Source: Primulina eburnea (lineage: Eukaryota; Streptophyta; Magnoliopsida; Lamiales; Gesneriaceae). Taken from it: a stretch of 64,000 nt of DNA. Positions within the stretch are counted from its first letter, which is position 1, and each line of letters begins with the position of its first letter. Of the stretch, positions 1 to 11,937 are shown piece by piece. The DNA lies in the NCBI RefSeq assembly GCF_022965805.1, contig NC_133101.1:14479054-14543053 (forward strand), given 5' to 3'. Under the pieces are notes generated by a model. The model saw nothing but the letters and a program-made list of their open reading frames with translations, had not been told where the DNA came from and searched no databases. The position numbers were made by a program, and so were the translations under genes.

Positions 1-2698
1 TTTTCTCATCCATTATATCATATAATCCTTTTAATTATTAGATGCATGAAAATTGTTTATAAGTTTCTGAATTTTCGTAACTATGTACACTCATGCTTTA
101 AACTTGTGTTTTTAATTCCAAAAATCATGTTTTATGTGATCTAATGGGGCTGCCATGATTAGGTCATGTTTAGACATTGTTTTACATGAGTATAGAGGCT
201 TAGAATTCAAGCAAACTACCATACACGTTAAGGAATACAAGCTGGTGCCGTAGGAATTAAGAAGGGAAGAACCCGTAACTTGCTGCCAATGGTTTAGGGG
301 CATTCGGGTTTCACAAGGGAGGGGTTGTCCTTGTAGTGGGTTGGGACCAGGGCATGGCTAGGGTCAGGGGTGAGTCAGGAAGAGAGTCCTAGCCATGCCA
401 TGCTAGGAATCGATGGTGAAGGCGGGGAAGAGTCCTGAAACATGAGGACTCCCACCCGAGAACAAATTAGGGGCAGCGCTGGTTGTGTTGTGCAGGGAAG
501 AAGGGGCTTGGCCTGGGGGTTCTGGGCTGGGCTAGGTAGACTCTTTAGGGTCCTAGGAGGGTGCTTAAGGGCGTGGGCATGGGCTGTGGCGGCTTGGTTG
601 GCTGCTGGTCCAAGAAGACTTGAGGCATGCATAGCAGCATGTGCTGCGCGTGATGCTGCTGTCAGGCTTCAGTGCTGCGTGCGTGGGTTCTGGTTGCTTG
701 GGTTGGTCTGGGCTTGGTCTAGGCTTGGTCTAGGGATGGTTAGGGATAGGTGGGCTCGGTTGTGGCTTGGCTGGGGGAGTCCTAGTTGGGTTAGGAGTCC
801 TAGATTTGCAAGGTTACACATGCACAAAATAACAGAATATTGGGTCTACTTCCAGCAAGAATTGAGCGGGTTAGGGTCATGTTTTGGGGCTGGGCTTGCA
901 CAGTAGGGTCCCTAGATGGGTTGGCTAAGTTTTGGTTTGAGGTGGCTCGGGCGTGGCTCGGGTAAATTAGGAGATGGCTCGGTGCGTACGGTAGGGTGTC
1001 AAAAACGAAAATAATAAAGCTAAAATTAAATCCAAGGGTCCACGGGGGTGGTTAATGACTTGGAAGGGTAGAATAAATATTAAAAATGCTATGTTTAAAA
1101 TTTGGGATCAAAATAACGAGTTTTGGATTTATTCGGAATTTAATCGTCGCTCGAAACGCTAATTAACGAGTTAATTGAAAAGTCTAGTTTTAAGCTTCGT
1201 AAAATCATGAAAAATTAGATTTAAGCTTAAATAATTATTATAAGTCTAAGTTTCTGATTTAGGAATTTTATATTAAAGTTTGGTATTTTTCGGGATTTAA
1301 ACACCGTTAAAATAACTAATAAAAGATAAATTAAAAAGTCTAAGTTTTAAGCCAAATAAAATTACGAGAAAATTCATATAAGCTTAAATAATTATTTGGG
1401 ACATTTTAGAGTCGTCAAATCAAGAAAAAAGTCGAATTCGTAAAAAGTCGAGTCCAGGGGTAAAACGGTCTTTTTACACCTAAAATTTAGTAAAGGTCAT
1501 GGCAGTGCCCGAAATGCTGTTTCTATGTTATTATGATGATTTTGAAATGTTTATGAATTTCTCATGATTAAATGCTGATTTTTAAATGTCTAAAGAATGC
1601 TCATGATTGAAAAAGACATTTAAAATACATGTTGCATGCTTGGTTTCAAAAGAAAAGAGAAAATATTATGTATGCACGTTTTTAATAAGTGATGTGAATG
1701 AAATACGTTGAATGAAGTGAAGTGATTGTGACTAGTTCGTCAATGGTGGCGATATCGTGAGGGTGATGGTCCCAGTGGGAGCCCGACGATCGTGTTTCCA
1801 TTATTGCGAACAAGAGGTTATGAGGTTATGAGGTTTGAGGTTAGGATAGGAATGTCGTGAGGGGAAAGCCCATTGGGAGCCCCGACGATCGTATTTCTAT
1901 TCGATTCATGTTAGGCCAGGGCCCAGTTGACCGGTGAGAGTGTTGCTGGCGTCCCCCGCCGCCCAGTACTGTGGTTTTATTTCTGATGGATCCATCAAGA
2001 GGTCATGTCATGAGAGGAAAGTCACAATTAACGATCTGAATTCAACAAAGGAAAAAGGAAAAGGAAAAATGTTTATGATCACGAAAAATGTTTTATGTCA
2101 TGTCATGTTGAGGAAAAAAGAAAGAGGTTAATGTCTATGAAATGCATCATGAAAATATTTATGAAAATGTTTATGTTTATGCATCTTCATGAAAACGATA
2201 TTTTAAGTACAAGTATTTTTCACCGTTATATGTTGATTGTATTACGTATTACTTGTTATCAAGATTATGGTGTGTTGAGTCTTTAGACTCACTAGGTGTG
2301 ATGGATGCAGGTGGTTCTGAGGGAGGCCTTGATGAGTGATACTACTGGACTGATGGCGCACACAACCCGAGGACCAGCGCATTATTTTCCGCATTACGCT
2401 TTATGATTTCTTTTAAAGATTTTAAGACTATCTATTTATGCTTTTGAGAGGTTTTTGAGAGTTTAGTATGATCTACACTTTTCAACATTTATTGCTTTTT
2501 AGGTTTGGTAAAACGTTTTTACGATTTCTGGTTTGACTATTACCTTTCAATTTTCAAATACTAGTTGGATTATTTATTTTAAAATGGTGCAAGATTATTT
2601 TTATGTGCATGTGCATGCAATGACCGAAAATGTGAGAGATTTTTAAAAAAAAAATATTTCTAGTACTTTTAAAGCAAATAAAAGATGAGGATGTTTCA
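1..2698 (+). mobile_element. LTR fragment of a Ty3/Gypsy (Tekay-like) element, forward orientation, left end outside window
   Basis: No coding sequence is credible here. The order of landmarks follows the LTR of element C: a 'ggcagtgcccgaaatgctg' block (about 1501), a 'gttgcatgcttggttt' block (about 1630), then the palindrome GAGTCTTTAGACTC (2277-2290) followed by 'actagg' and a short pyrimidine-poor tail ending in CA at 2698. The last 400 bases are AT-rich. The 442-906 open frame lies in a G-rich, low-complexity stretch and looks fortuitous. The assignment as LTR is by similarity of layout to the better-defined LTRs at 9083-11932 and 58558-61508; the 5' end of this LTR lies beyond the window, so its length is unknown. 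The 3' boundary at 2698 is my inference. Confidence 0.6.
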
Positions 2699-3498
2699 AT
2701 CTTTCTCCCTTTCTCTCTAGCTATTACTCACGTTTTTTTACACTGAAAATGATCTGAATTTCGTGAATGAGGGAGGAGAAGTGATGGTTGGAATGGTGAG
2801 GGGCAAGATCCACAAATAAAGGATCTCAACTCAATGGCCAAGCCCACCTCATTAAATTTGAATATGATGGTTGTTTTCAAATGATCCCTTGGGTGATTCT
2901 AGAGTGTGATGACCGATCATCTATACCAACTTAGACTAGGATAATCTCTTTAATTAATTAAATAGTGTTAAACAAATTGGAGGGATTATCTTACTAATTA
3001 AATATCAAGAAGGGTTCAAGGTTTGATGAGTTGGCAAAGAGTTTGTCTAGAAAATAAGGGGTGACCGAAATCTACTAATAAAATGAATGGGGAGTGTTGT
3101 TTATTTACTAAATTAATAACTCTTAAAAGCCTCACTAATCCTTTAATTAATTTAGTGAGCTAACCCCTTAATTATGCAACTTAAATGGGCTTATTTCTTA
3201 ATCACCTCAAGCAACTTAAATAATTCCTTAAACTTCTTTTTTAACTTAAATGAACTTATTTGTTCGCTAAATTAACTCCCGGAAATATTTCTCGAATCTT
3301 AAATCCTATCTCAAAACTCCAACTCCGGTCCGGTCTCACTGAAATAACTGAAATGCTAAAAATCAACTACTGAACTGAAATAATAAAATAATTAACTTCA
3401 AAGAAATGCATTTAAAATAATCATGCAATGAAGTCAATTAAATTTAAAAATCTAGAATTATGCATGGCTTATACGTAGACTGATTTACGGGTTCTACA
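2699..3498 (-). mobile_element. Partial LTR of the element-H family, minus strand
   Basis: This stretch aligns with about 60700-61508, the 5' part of the H LTR: both have the 'tctctctag' start, the 'ctaatcttttaattaatttagtga' type block, the 'aactccaactcc' block, and the same terminal sequence 'acgggttctaca'. Read on the minus strand the LTR begins TGTAGAACCCG at 3498. It ends abruptly at 2699 where the forward LTR fragment stops, so one of the two has cut the other. Directly on its right, at 3499, begins sequence matching 50715 of the host duplication, so this element was inserted in intron 2 of the unit-1 gene copy. Confidence 0.65.
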
Positions 3499-4454
3499 GT
3501 AAAACCACAAACCCAGAAATCCAAATGGCATCCAAATTGTGTACATACATACATACAATGAGCTCATTCAAAACTATGAAATTCATTTTTTAATATGATT
3601 CTACGTACCTCAAGGATTTATGACACCAATGGAAAAAGGCTTGCTTGGGAGAACAGAAATTACACCTCGACATCCTGCTCCAGAAGGTTTAGCAGGATTC
3701 TAACCAAGTGAACAACAAGCATATACCAGTGATTCGAAGGCTACATCAAACAGTATAAAATTAAATCCTAATTTGAAAAAACAAATAAAAAGTAAGGTAA
3801 TATGAATTATATAGACCAACTACTATAAGATTCTCTATCAAATTCAAATCAGACCCTGTATTGAACTCCAACATAAAATAGCTTCCAGACCAGTTATGAA
3901 GATCAGGTAGATTAAAATTTATGCATAATTTTGGCGTATAAAATTCAATAACAATGCAAAAATCTTCGGCTAAAAAATAAGCATGCTATTCAGAAATATT
4001 ATTACATTATATGCAATCAATTGATTTAATAGTTGTCTTTCTTAAGTCATGGGATCAGATCCCATCAGGTGGATCACAGAATACTGGACTCAGAATCAGT
4101 GGTCATTGATTCTTGTTCATGTCAGTGCATGGTTAATAATGTCATCTGCATAATCCTCACACTAACAGAATCACTTGACAACCCAAAATTCTTGATCAAC
4201 TAAAAACTCAGCTAGAACAGATTGAATGCCAGGATACTTCTGAACTTGAGCAATTTCAATGTTGAGACTCAAATGCTATACATCGTATCAGTAAAGTTGC
4301 ATCAAAGCAATTCAATACTAAAATCAGCAAACTTTGAAAAGTTATCAATTACCAGCATCGTAACGAGGCTACCAGTGGTGGCGGCCACCAGATTCTCTTC
4401 GGACCAAGCAACAGCGTTCGGATAACAAGGCGCTGCTTGGAAGCCGGAAGACAT
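3499..4454 (-). pseudogene. TFIIIC-delta-like (WD40) gene, unit-1 copy, exons 1-2 only
   Basis: Two exons on the minus strand match the fuller copy at 50824-51684. Exon 1 runs from an ATG at 4454 to 4353 (34 codons, beginning MSSGFQAAPCYPNAVAWSEE) and ends at a GT donor. Exon 2 runs from 3699 to 3609 (91 bp) between an AG acceptor and a GTACGT donor. Exon 2 contains an in-frame TGA on the minus strand at 3612-3610, where unit 2 has GGA. Intron 2 is then interrupted at 3498/3499 by an LTR, so exons 3 onward are absent from the window. Exon 1 is five codons shorter than in unit 2 (the stretch after FQ differs). The family assignment follows from similarity of the amino-terminal residues to the plant WD40 protein related to TFIIIC delta, recalled rather than searched. 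Almost certainly non-functional. Confidence 0.75.
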
Positions 4455-5354
4455 TGTTGAAGAGAATTGAAACAAAAAGTACAGCGGCGTTTTATTATTT
4501 TGGAGTGAAGCAGATTCGATGCTTCGACCTAATTTGTGAAACAGCTCGAATAGTCCAAATCGAATTACACCATATAACCTACATATATTTGTATTTCCTA
4601 GACTAGACTAGAAGAGTAAAAAAAATCTTCTATTTTATATTATTAGAAAAAATATATTTTTTTTTATGTGGATTTAGGGATTTCTCGCTTAGAGGGCAAA
4701 GACAATGGATATTGAGGAAGCAACAAGCATTGAAGAAATGAAGTTGAAACATTAGTCAATCTCATGCATTACCCAATTTAGGGGTGAGTAGAAACCAAAG
4801 CCAAATCAAATAGTTGGTTTGGTTTTTAGTCGATCGATTTATATTGGTTTTAAAATTAATCATATCGAAAAAATTGGTTTTGTTCAAAGTTTTGGTGAAA
4901 AATCCTAACCGAACCAATTTTATAAATATATAATATTTTTAATTATATACATATTATTTTATTTTACGTCATATAATTGATATTATGAAAGTTTGATGAT
5001 TGGTATTGGTGGCACATTTTATAAAGCTAAAAAAAAATTGACCATTATCCCTTTCAATCTTCACAAGTATTTATTGATCTTCATGATGTTTTTGGAAAAG
5101 GTTAAAAACCTCGAGCAAGAAATCTTGGATGCGAGTGAATTTACTCTTACCAAATACCCAAGTTGGATAAACATAAAAGATAAATGTCTTTCTTTCTTTA
5201 AAGTGTGATAATGGATGATATTGAAGCTATTTCTAAAAGTTGAACTATTGAAAACTTATATTTATCTATTTATAATAGCTAGTTTTGAAAATTTAAATTA
5301 TGATTATAAAAAGTAAAAATATTTTATTTGAACAAAATTAAAATTTAAAATTGA
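4455..5354. other. Upstream region of unit-1 gene copy
   Basis: Non-coding DNA matching 51685-52599 at high identity. It includes the presumed promoter and 5' UTR of the TFIIIC-delta-like gene and an AT-rich stretch (4790-4960) with many 'ggttt'/'aacc' blocks that may be an old foldback transposon, though I could not define its ends. A 71-codon open frame at 4993-5208 is present in both units but shows no domain I recognise and no codon support beyond its length. Confidence 0.5.
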
Positions 5355-5815
5355 ACATCCAAAGGTTCGCGACGGTATTGAAAAAGTCATCGCTATATTA
5401 AACGACGATTTTTTTAAAAAAACCGCCGTTTAAGAAGCGACGGTTTGTAACCATAAAATGCATAAAAAAAACTACTACGCAAAAATTAAAATTATGTAGT
5501 AAATTTTCGGGGAAAAAAAATTTAAAACCTGATTTGCGCGAAGATATGCAGCTCCACGTAACGCTGGAAGATCGTACCGACGAGCAAATCTTCGAAATAA
5601 ATACGAAAAAATGTTAGTAAAAAATTAAAAAATCGAAACTTCAAAAAATTGATAGAGTTTAACTACTACTAGAGATAGACGAAAAATCGTTTAAGAAAAT
5701 GTCTGCGAATCTCGGTATATATAGAATTATAGCGACGGTTTTATTAAAAACCGTCGCTATATAGCAACGGTTCAACCAAAACCATCGCGATAATAGCGAC
5801 AGTTTTGGTAAAAAC
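5355..5815. mobile_element. CACTA-like foldback cluster, unit 1, left part (interrupted by element C)
   Basis: Dense, mutually inverted copies of GCGACGGTTTT and AAAACCGTCGC occur here and continue at 11938-12457. The right end at 12444-12457 reads GTTTTTTTGTAGTG, the complement of a CACTA terminal repeat (CACTACAAAAAAAC), and the short inverted units resemble CACTA subterminal repeats. No matching CACTAC end was found on the left, and no transposase is present, so this is a non-autonomous or decayed remnant. Bases 5811-5815 (AAAAC) are the left target duplication of element C. Confidence 0.5.
5811..5815. repeat. Target-site duplication of element C, left (AAAAC)
   Basis: AAAAC immediately precedes the TGTAACGTCCC start of the C LTR and is repeated at 11933-11937. 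The unoccupied site in unit 2 (53022-53026) has the five bases once. Confidence 0.85.
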
Positions 5816-8108
5816 TGTAACGTCCCAAAAATCTGAATGTCCACGTGAAACACATGCAAGCAAATTATTAAATTTCTTTGGTATTTTATTAAATTATTTT
5901 AAAGCATTAAATGCATGGTAGAATTTAATTCATGAAATTTTAAAAGTTCATGCATTAAGATTTTTTAAGGTGCATTTCACGCTCGAACGAGGAACGGAGA
6001 CCAGAGAATTTTCAGGAAAATTATTTTATTACACGATTTATATTTATAAATTAATTTATAGCGTTAGTGTATTTTTCAAAAATGGGAATTTTTGGGTATT
6101 TTTTCCCGCAGGATTTTTATTTTTATCGGTACGTAAATTTTATCGAATCGGGAGACTTTTTAAGGGTTCGGTTAATATTTTCAAATCTTTCCAACACGAA
6201 ATATTTTTCGAGAGCGTGTTTGGATTTAATGGGCCCTCTTTTAAGCTTATTGAGCTTAATACTCTTTTAAACTTTTCATTAAATAATTGAGGGCCCATTA
6301 ACCATTTGTTTATTATTTATTAAAGCTCCTAAGCACTAATTAACCCTAAAACTCGTTTAACCTAAACTAAATTCTCTCCACTCAGCCGCCCACCCCCTCC
6401 ACTCATCAGCCTCCTCGTGAGTGCTACAGCAAGGGAATTCGGTTCTTCTTTGTTCTTCAAACTCAAGCTCATTCCTTCGAGAAATTTTGTACCAAGAATC
6501 TTCAGGCATGTTGTGTACCTTGATTGCTGCATCATCTATGCTAATTAATTGCTTTTGTGCGTGTCATACTTGTGTTCCTTCATGTTTTCATCGGTAGCTT
6601 CGTTTTCTTTCATGCATGCGTTTCATTTGTGCAACTCTCGGTTTTGTTGTTGTGGCTTGCAAGGGCTGTCGGCTGCAATGGTTAAGGACTGTATAAAGGT
6701 CGGGGTTTCAAGGTTAGTAAGGTGGAATCACGTTGGGGGTGGGAGCGTGCTTAGGCCGAGAGGTGTAGGATGGAAGGGTTTTCTCGCTTTTGGGTGGTGA
6801 GCGAGGGAGAGGTCGAACCAGCGGCGCGAGGGATGAACCGAGCCACATACTAGGCCCTGGTGGGCTGAAGACACGGCTGGGAGAGGCTTGACAGCTGCTG
6901 GATCTGTCCTCATAGTGGTTCGATCAAGGTCAAGCGCTAAGGGGAGTCTCGGGTGTGATCTTTTGGTTGTGTTGCGGTTCTATGCAGGATTTGTACAGCT
7001 CCCTCTCGCTTTGGTTTAGATTAGTTTAGCAGGTCTCTTATGGTCTCAACGGTGAGATTTTAAAGGCTGAAAATGGGTGATAAGAAGTGGACCGAGGGAT
7101 TGACGGGGTGGAGCCATGTATAGGATGAATGATAGTGCAAGTGGGAGTGGCCGAGATTTTATTTCACTTGTTGGACCATCAGCCATAGGTTTAATGGCAT
7201 GGGGATAAGATTTTAGAATCACTATAGTGTTTTTAAAATATAATAAAAATTTGGGAAAAATTCGGTTAAGTTTCGATTCGATTCGGGTTAAAATCGGGAC
7301 CCCGGTCCAAGTTTTAAAAACGAATTAGATAAGTTATGATATGGGCTCGAATTTACGTCTAAGAATATTTTATTAATGTTTTGGGACATTTTAAGGAATT
7401 TGGTAAGCTTCGGGTCAATTTTAGAGGACCAGGGTTAAAACGATAATTTTTGGGTTTCCAGGGGCAAAATGGTCATTTTGCACCTGGGGAGAAATTTTGG
7501 TCCTGGCAGCGCCATGAGCACATATCATGATATTTTTAAATGTTCATGAATCACGTTTACGATTTTTACACTATTATAATAATTATGGTGCATGCTTGGT
7601 TTAAAGGAATTAAGAGAGAAAAAGTAAGAAAGTGAAAAGCACTCCGTCTCCGTCGCGCCGCGTCGTTATTTCGTTTGTTTTCTGTCAAAACAAACCAAGG
7701 CATGTTTATATCTTCTTTCACTCTTCAATCAAGCCATATAGGTATTTTTAAATATCGCAAGTACGTGATTTTAATGCAAGAAGTTCGAAATTTTTCATAT
7801 TTAATGATGTTATTTAATTATATCACGTGTAAAATATTCATTTTGACATTTATGCGATATTGCTTGGGGTCACTTTACTATCTTGGGATTATTATTTCAT
7901 CCGGTCGCCAGTTACCGGTCAGTTCAGTTCTCGGTCGTCAGTAACCGGTCCGGTCGTCAGTTACCAGTTAGTTTCACCCTGTCGCCAGTTACCGGTTAGT
8001 TTCCCTCGGTCGTCAGTTACCGGACCGGTCGCCAGTTACCGGTCAGTTCAGTTCAGGGACCACTTGCGTAGACCATAATCTCACCAAAAAAATTATTACA
8101 AATTATTT
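5816..8108 (+). mobile_element. Element C, 5' LTR, truncated at its 3' end
   Basis: Begins TGTAACGTCCCAAAAATCTG and is collinear with the complete LTR at 9083-11932. Similarity stops after 'aattattt' at about 8108, so roughly 500 bp of the LTR end (with the GAGTCTTTAGACTC block) and any primer-binding site are gone. Relative to the 3' LTR it also lacks about 62 bp near 5912, flanked by 'aatgcat' in the longer copy, consistent with slippage between short direct repeats. A cluster of CAGTTACCGG-type repeats lies at about 7900-8050. Open frames here recur in both LTRs and are fortuitous. Confidence 0.85.
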
Positions 8109-8966
8109 GTTCATACGGAAATTTTGGGTGAAAAAAAAAACAAAAGAGAATTAGTTGTGTTCAACATTAGTTATCAATGAATGAATATTAAGATTTTTAT
8201 CGAATAAGAAATCTAAAAGCTTGATATGAGGATTCTAGAACTCAATGAGTTATAAGTGAAGTTGAATTATTAAAGTAAGTCTAATGCTACCATGGGATAA
8301 CTTATTAAGTTTTATATGCTAATATTAATTAAGCATTAGGGATAGGTAAGAATGCGACATTTGTTCCAATGAGAAAATTCCAGAGTCTTAGGCCTCAACT
8401 ATATTGTAATTGGGAAAAGAATAGTTTAAGCATGTAATTGATATTAAAAAGGGTTTTATTATTAAGTAGAAGATCGATATTGTATATTTTGGGATTTATG
8501 ATTTATCGTTACTCGAGGACTAAGATTTGCAACAATTTTATAATTGGGATATACTTGTAAATAGTAAGTTACGTAAGTTGGTGCCATAAGATAAAGATTC
8601 GATTCAATGATCTTAAGCTAACTTGTTATGGGGTTAAGATAAAGATTAACTTTTAAATGTATAACCAAGGATAGCAGTCGGTCATTAAAATTTTAGGGGC
8701 TAAGGTTTCCTAAGTTGAACTGCCTAAATGCTAATGTAATAGGACGCTGAACATTACAGGTACAGTATAAGAAAAGTAAGACGCAATAAAATTCGGACTG
8801 CCATTTTTTTTTATATTGAGAATTTTGAGAAAACTCAGAATTCGAGGCCTGAGCCGGATAGAACTAAGTCGCCATAAGTCGTTCTAGGTTGCGATTCGCA
8901 AATAAGGATTCAATAGGCAAAATAATTAGGATCGGGGAGACGTAAGGACAACTTAACACTTATTTT

Positions 8967-9034
8967 ATCAGAGTAGCGCAGCGGAAGCGTGGATTATTGG
9001 GATTCTAGTACTAAATCGAAACCTTTTGATTATC
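8967..9034 (+). other. tRNA-iMet-like sequence (not a functional tRNA gene)
   Basis: The first 26 bases (starting ATCAGAGTAGCGCAGCGGAA) differ from the plant initiator tRNA-Met 5' half at one position (G to A at position 9). The A box TAGCGCAGCGG is intact. The anticodon arm is rearranged and about four bases short, and no CAT anticodon loop is evident. Further on, ATCGAAACC matches the T-loop, and TTTTGAT could pair with the initial ATCAGAG using two G-T pairs. The tRNA comparison is from memory. It reads as a decayed tRNA-derived insert, not a working gene. Confidence 0.55.
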
Positions 9035-9068
9035 AAGGATATACGAATTTCAGGGACGAAATTCAATT

Positions 9069-9080
9069 TAAGGGGGAAAG
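9069..9080 (+). promoter_or_regulatory. Polypurine tract of element C
   Basis: A purine run 'aagggggaaaga' sits two bases before the TGTAATGTCCC start of the 3' LTR, the standard position for plus-strand DNA priming in LTR retrotransposons. Confidence 0.7.
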
Positions 9081-9082
9081 AT

Positions 9083-11932
9083 TGTAATGTCCCAAAAATC
9101 TGAAGGTCCACGTGAACCACATGCAAGCAAATTATTAAATTTCTTTAGTATTTTATTAAATTATTTTAAAGCATTAAATGCATGTATATTTCATCAATTT
9201 ATGTTTAATTATTTTTATGAATTTAATGCATAATTCATGCATGGTAGAATTTAATTCATGAAATTTTAAAAGTTCATGCATTAAGATTTTTTAAGTTGCA
9301 TTTCACGCTCGAACGAGGAACGGAGACTAGAGAATTTTCAGGAAAATTATTTTATTACACGATTTATATTTATAAATTAATTTAAAGCGTTTGTTAGTTA
9401 TTTTTCAAAAATGGGAGTTTTTGGGTATTTTTACCCGCATGATTTTTAATTTTATCGGTACATAAATTTTATCGAATCAGGGGACTTTTTAAGGGTTCGG
9501 CTAATATTTTCAAAATCTTTCCAACACGAAATATTTTTCGAGAGCGTGTTTGGATTTAATGGGCCCACTTTTAAGCTTATTGAGCTTAATACTCTTTTAA
9601 ACTTTTAATTAAATAATTGAGGGCCCATTAACCATTTGTTTATTATTTATTAAAGCTCCTAAGCACTAATTAACCCTAAAACTCGTTTAACCTAAACTAA
9701 ATTCGCTCCACTCAGCCGCCCACCCCCTCCACTCATCAGCCTCCTCGTGAGTGCTACAGCAAGGGAATTCGGTTCTTCTTTGTTCTTCAAACTCAAGCTC
9801 ATTCCTTCGAGAAATTTTGTACAAAGAATCTTCAGGCACGTTGTGTACCTTCATTGCTGAATCATCTACGCTAATTAATTGCTTTTGTGCGTGTCATACT
9901 TGTGTTCCTTCATGTTTTCATCGGTAGCTTCGTTTTCTTTCATGCATGTGTTTCATTTGTGCAACTCACGGTTTTGTTGTTGTGGCTTGCAAGGGCTGTC
10001 GGCTGCAGTGGTTAGGGACTGTATAAAGGTCGGGGTTTCAAGGTCAGTAAGGTGGAATCACGTTGGGGGTGGGAGCGTGCTTAGGCCGAGAGGTGTAGGA
10101 TGGAAGGGTTTTCTCGCTTTTGGGTGGTGAGCGAGGGAGAGGTCGAACCAGCGGCGCGAGGGCTGAACCGAGCCACGTACTAGGCCTTGGTGGGCTGAAG
10201 ACATGGCTGGGAGAGGCTTGACAGCTGCTGGATCTGTCCTCATAGTGGTTCGATCAAGGTCAAGCGCTAAGGGGAGTCTCGGGTGTGATCTTTTGGTTGT
10301 GTTGCGGTTCTACGCAGGATTTGTACAGCTGCCTCTCGCTTTGGTTTAGCTTAGTTTAGCATGTCTCTTATGGTCTGAAGGGTGAGATTTTAAAGGCTGG
10401 AAATGCGTGATAAAAAGTGGACCGAGGGATTGAAGGGGGTGGAGCCATGTATAGGATGAATGATAGTGCAAGTGGGAGTGGCCGAGATTTTATTTCACTT
10501 GTTGGACCATCAGCCGTAGGTTTAATGGCATGGGGATAAGATTTTAGAATCATTATAGTGTTTTTAAAATATGATAAAAAGTTGGAAAATATTCGGTTAA
10601 GTTTCAATTCGATTCTGGTTAAAATCGGGACCCCGGTCCAAGTTTTAAAAACGAATTAGATAAGTTATGATATGGGCTCGAATTTATGTCTAAGAATATT
10701 TTATTAATGTTTTGGGACATTTTAAGGAGTTTGGTAAGCTTCGGGTCAATTGTAGACGACCAGGGTTAAAACGATAATTTTTGGGTTTCCATGGGCAAAA
10801 TGGTCATTTTGCACCTGGGGAGAGATTTTGGTACTGGCAGCGCCCTGAGCACAAATCATGATATTTTTAAATGTTCATGCATCACGTTTACGATTTTTAC
10901 GCTATTATAATAATTATGGTGCATGCTTGGTTTAAAGGAATTAAGAGAGAAAAAGTAAGAAAGTGAAGAGCACTCCGTCTCCGCCGCGCCGCATTGTTAT
11001 TTCGTTTGTTTTCTGTCAAAACAAACCAAGGCATGTTTATATCTTCTTTCACTCTTCAATCAAGCCATATAGGTATTTTTAAATATCGCAAGTACATGAT
11101 TTTAATCCAAGAAGATCGAAATTTTTCATATTTAATGATGTTATTTAATTATATCACGTGCAAAATATTCATTTTGACATTTATGCGATATTGCTTGGGG
11201 TCACTTTACTATCTTGGGATTATTATTTCATCCGGTCGCCAGTTACCGGTCAGTTCAGTTCTCGGTCGTCAGTTACCAGTCCGGTCGTCAGTTACCGGTT
11301 AGTTTCACCCAGTCGCCAGTTACCGGTCAGTTTCTCCCGGTCGTCAGTTACCGGCCCGGTCGCCAATTACCGGTTAGTTCAGTTCAGGGACCACTTACGT
11401 AGACCATAATCTCACCAAGAAAATTATTACAAGTTATTTCATTACAGGGCTCCAAGGAGCAAACATTTTCACTATGATTTTCAGCTCAGTTATGCACGTA
11501 TTATAATTAATCATGACATGATATTTTACGTTTTGCCTCACGACATGATATTTTCACTTGCATGCGATTTTATTATTTAATTACTCGTTATTTACGATAT
11601 ATGCATGCTGAGTCTTTAGACTCACTAGACTTGATTGTTGTAGGTATTGATGATGTCAGGACCGAGGGCGGGGACCCGTGAGCCAGCTCGAGTCTGCAGT
11701 AGTGGAACCCGAAGACCTCATTTCAGCATTTATTATTTTTAATTCAAACCAAGTTTTTATGTTGCTGAATTATTTTTAAGTCATTATTTTGCAAACATTA
11801 GATTTCTTCCGTTGCAATTTTGAATATCAAACATTATTTATCAGTTTAACTTGTGATTGAGACATTTTAATTATTTAAAAAGAAAATTTTAATTTTCCTC
11901 AAATTTTTAAGTAAGGATTTCAGGCCTTTACA
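9083..11932 (+). mobile_element. Element C, 3' LTR, complete
   Basis: A 2,850-bp LTR starting TGTAATGTCCC and ending GGCCTTTACA, bounded by the polypurine tract on the left and by the AAAAC target duplication on the right. It contains CAGTTACCGG-type repeats (about 11233-11370) and the palindrome GAGTCTTTAGACTC at 11610-11623 followed by 'actagacttgattgttgtagg', a block also seen on the minus strand near 58870. No protein frame is credible. The long LTR and the TGTAATGTCCC start fit Tekay/Del-type chromoviruses of plants. Confidence 0.85.
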
Positions 11933-11937
11933 AAAAC
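11933..11937. repeat. Target-site duplication of element C, right (AAAAC)
   Basis: Directly follows the CA end of the 3' LTR and equals 5811-5815. The bases that follow (CGTCGCC, GATCTAG) continue the CACTA-like cluster exactly as in unit 2 after 53026. Confidence 0.85.

Larger units (their letters stand above)
8109..9082 (+). mobile_element. Element C internal region, no coding capacity
   Basis: The 974 bases between the two LTRs contain no gag or pol frame that I can recognise. The right end has a polypurine tract (about 9069-9080, 'aagggggaaaga') preceded by 'cagggacgaaattc', which is where the 3' end of a Tekay-type element is expected. A tRNA-iMet-like sequence lies at 8967-9034. The left part joins the truncated 5' LTR without a primer-binding site. 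The element would have depended on other elements, or is a deletion derivative. Confidence 0.7.

Noticed and set aside
442..906. Open frame of 154 codons
   Set aside because: Lies in a G-rich repetitive stretch, mostly Trp/Gly/Leu/Arg, no domain, and sits in LTR-like DNA.
4993..5208. 71-codon frame conserved between units (also 52228-52443)
   Set aside because: Conservation is no greater than in surrounding non-coding DNA of the recent duplication; no domain.
6549..6800. Small frame repeated at 9879-10130 with similar protein
   Set aside because: The similarity is explained by the two LTRs of element C; no sign of selection on the protein.
8967..9034. Functional tRNA-Met gene
   Set aside because: The anticodon arm is rearranged and too short, and the T arm does not pair properly; only a tRNA-like remnant is supported.
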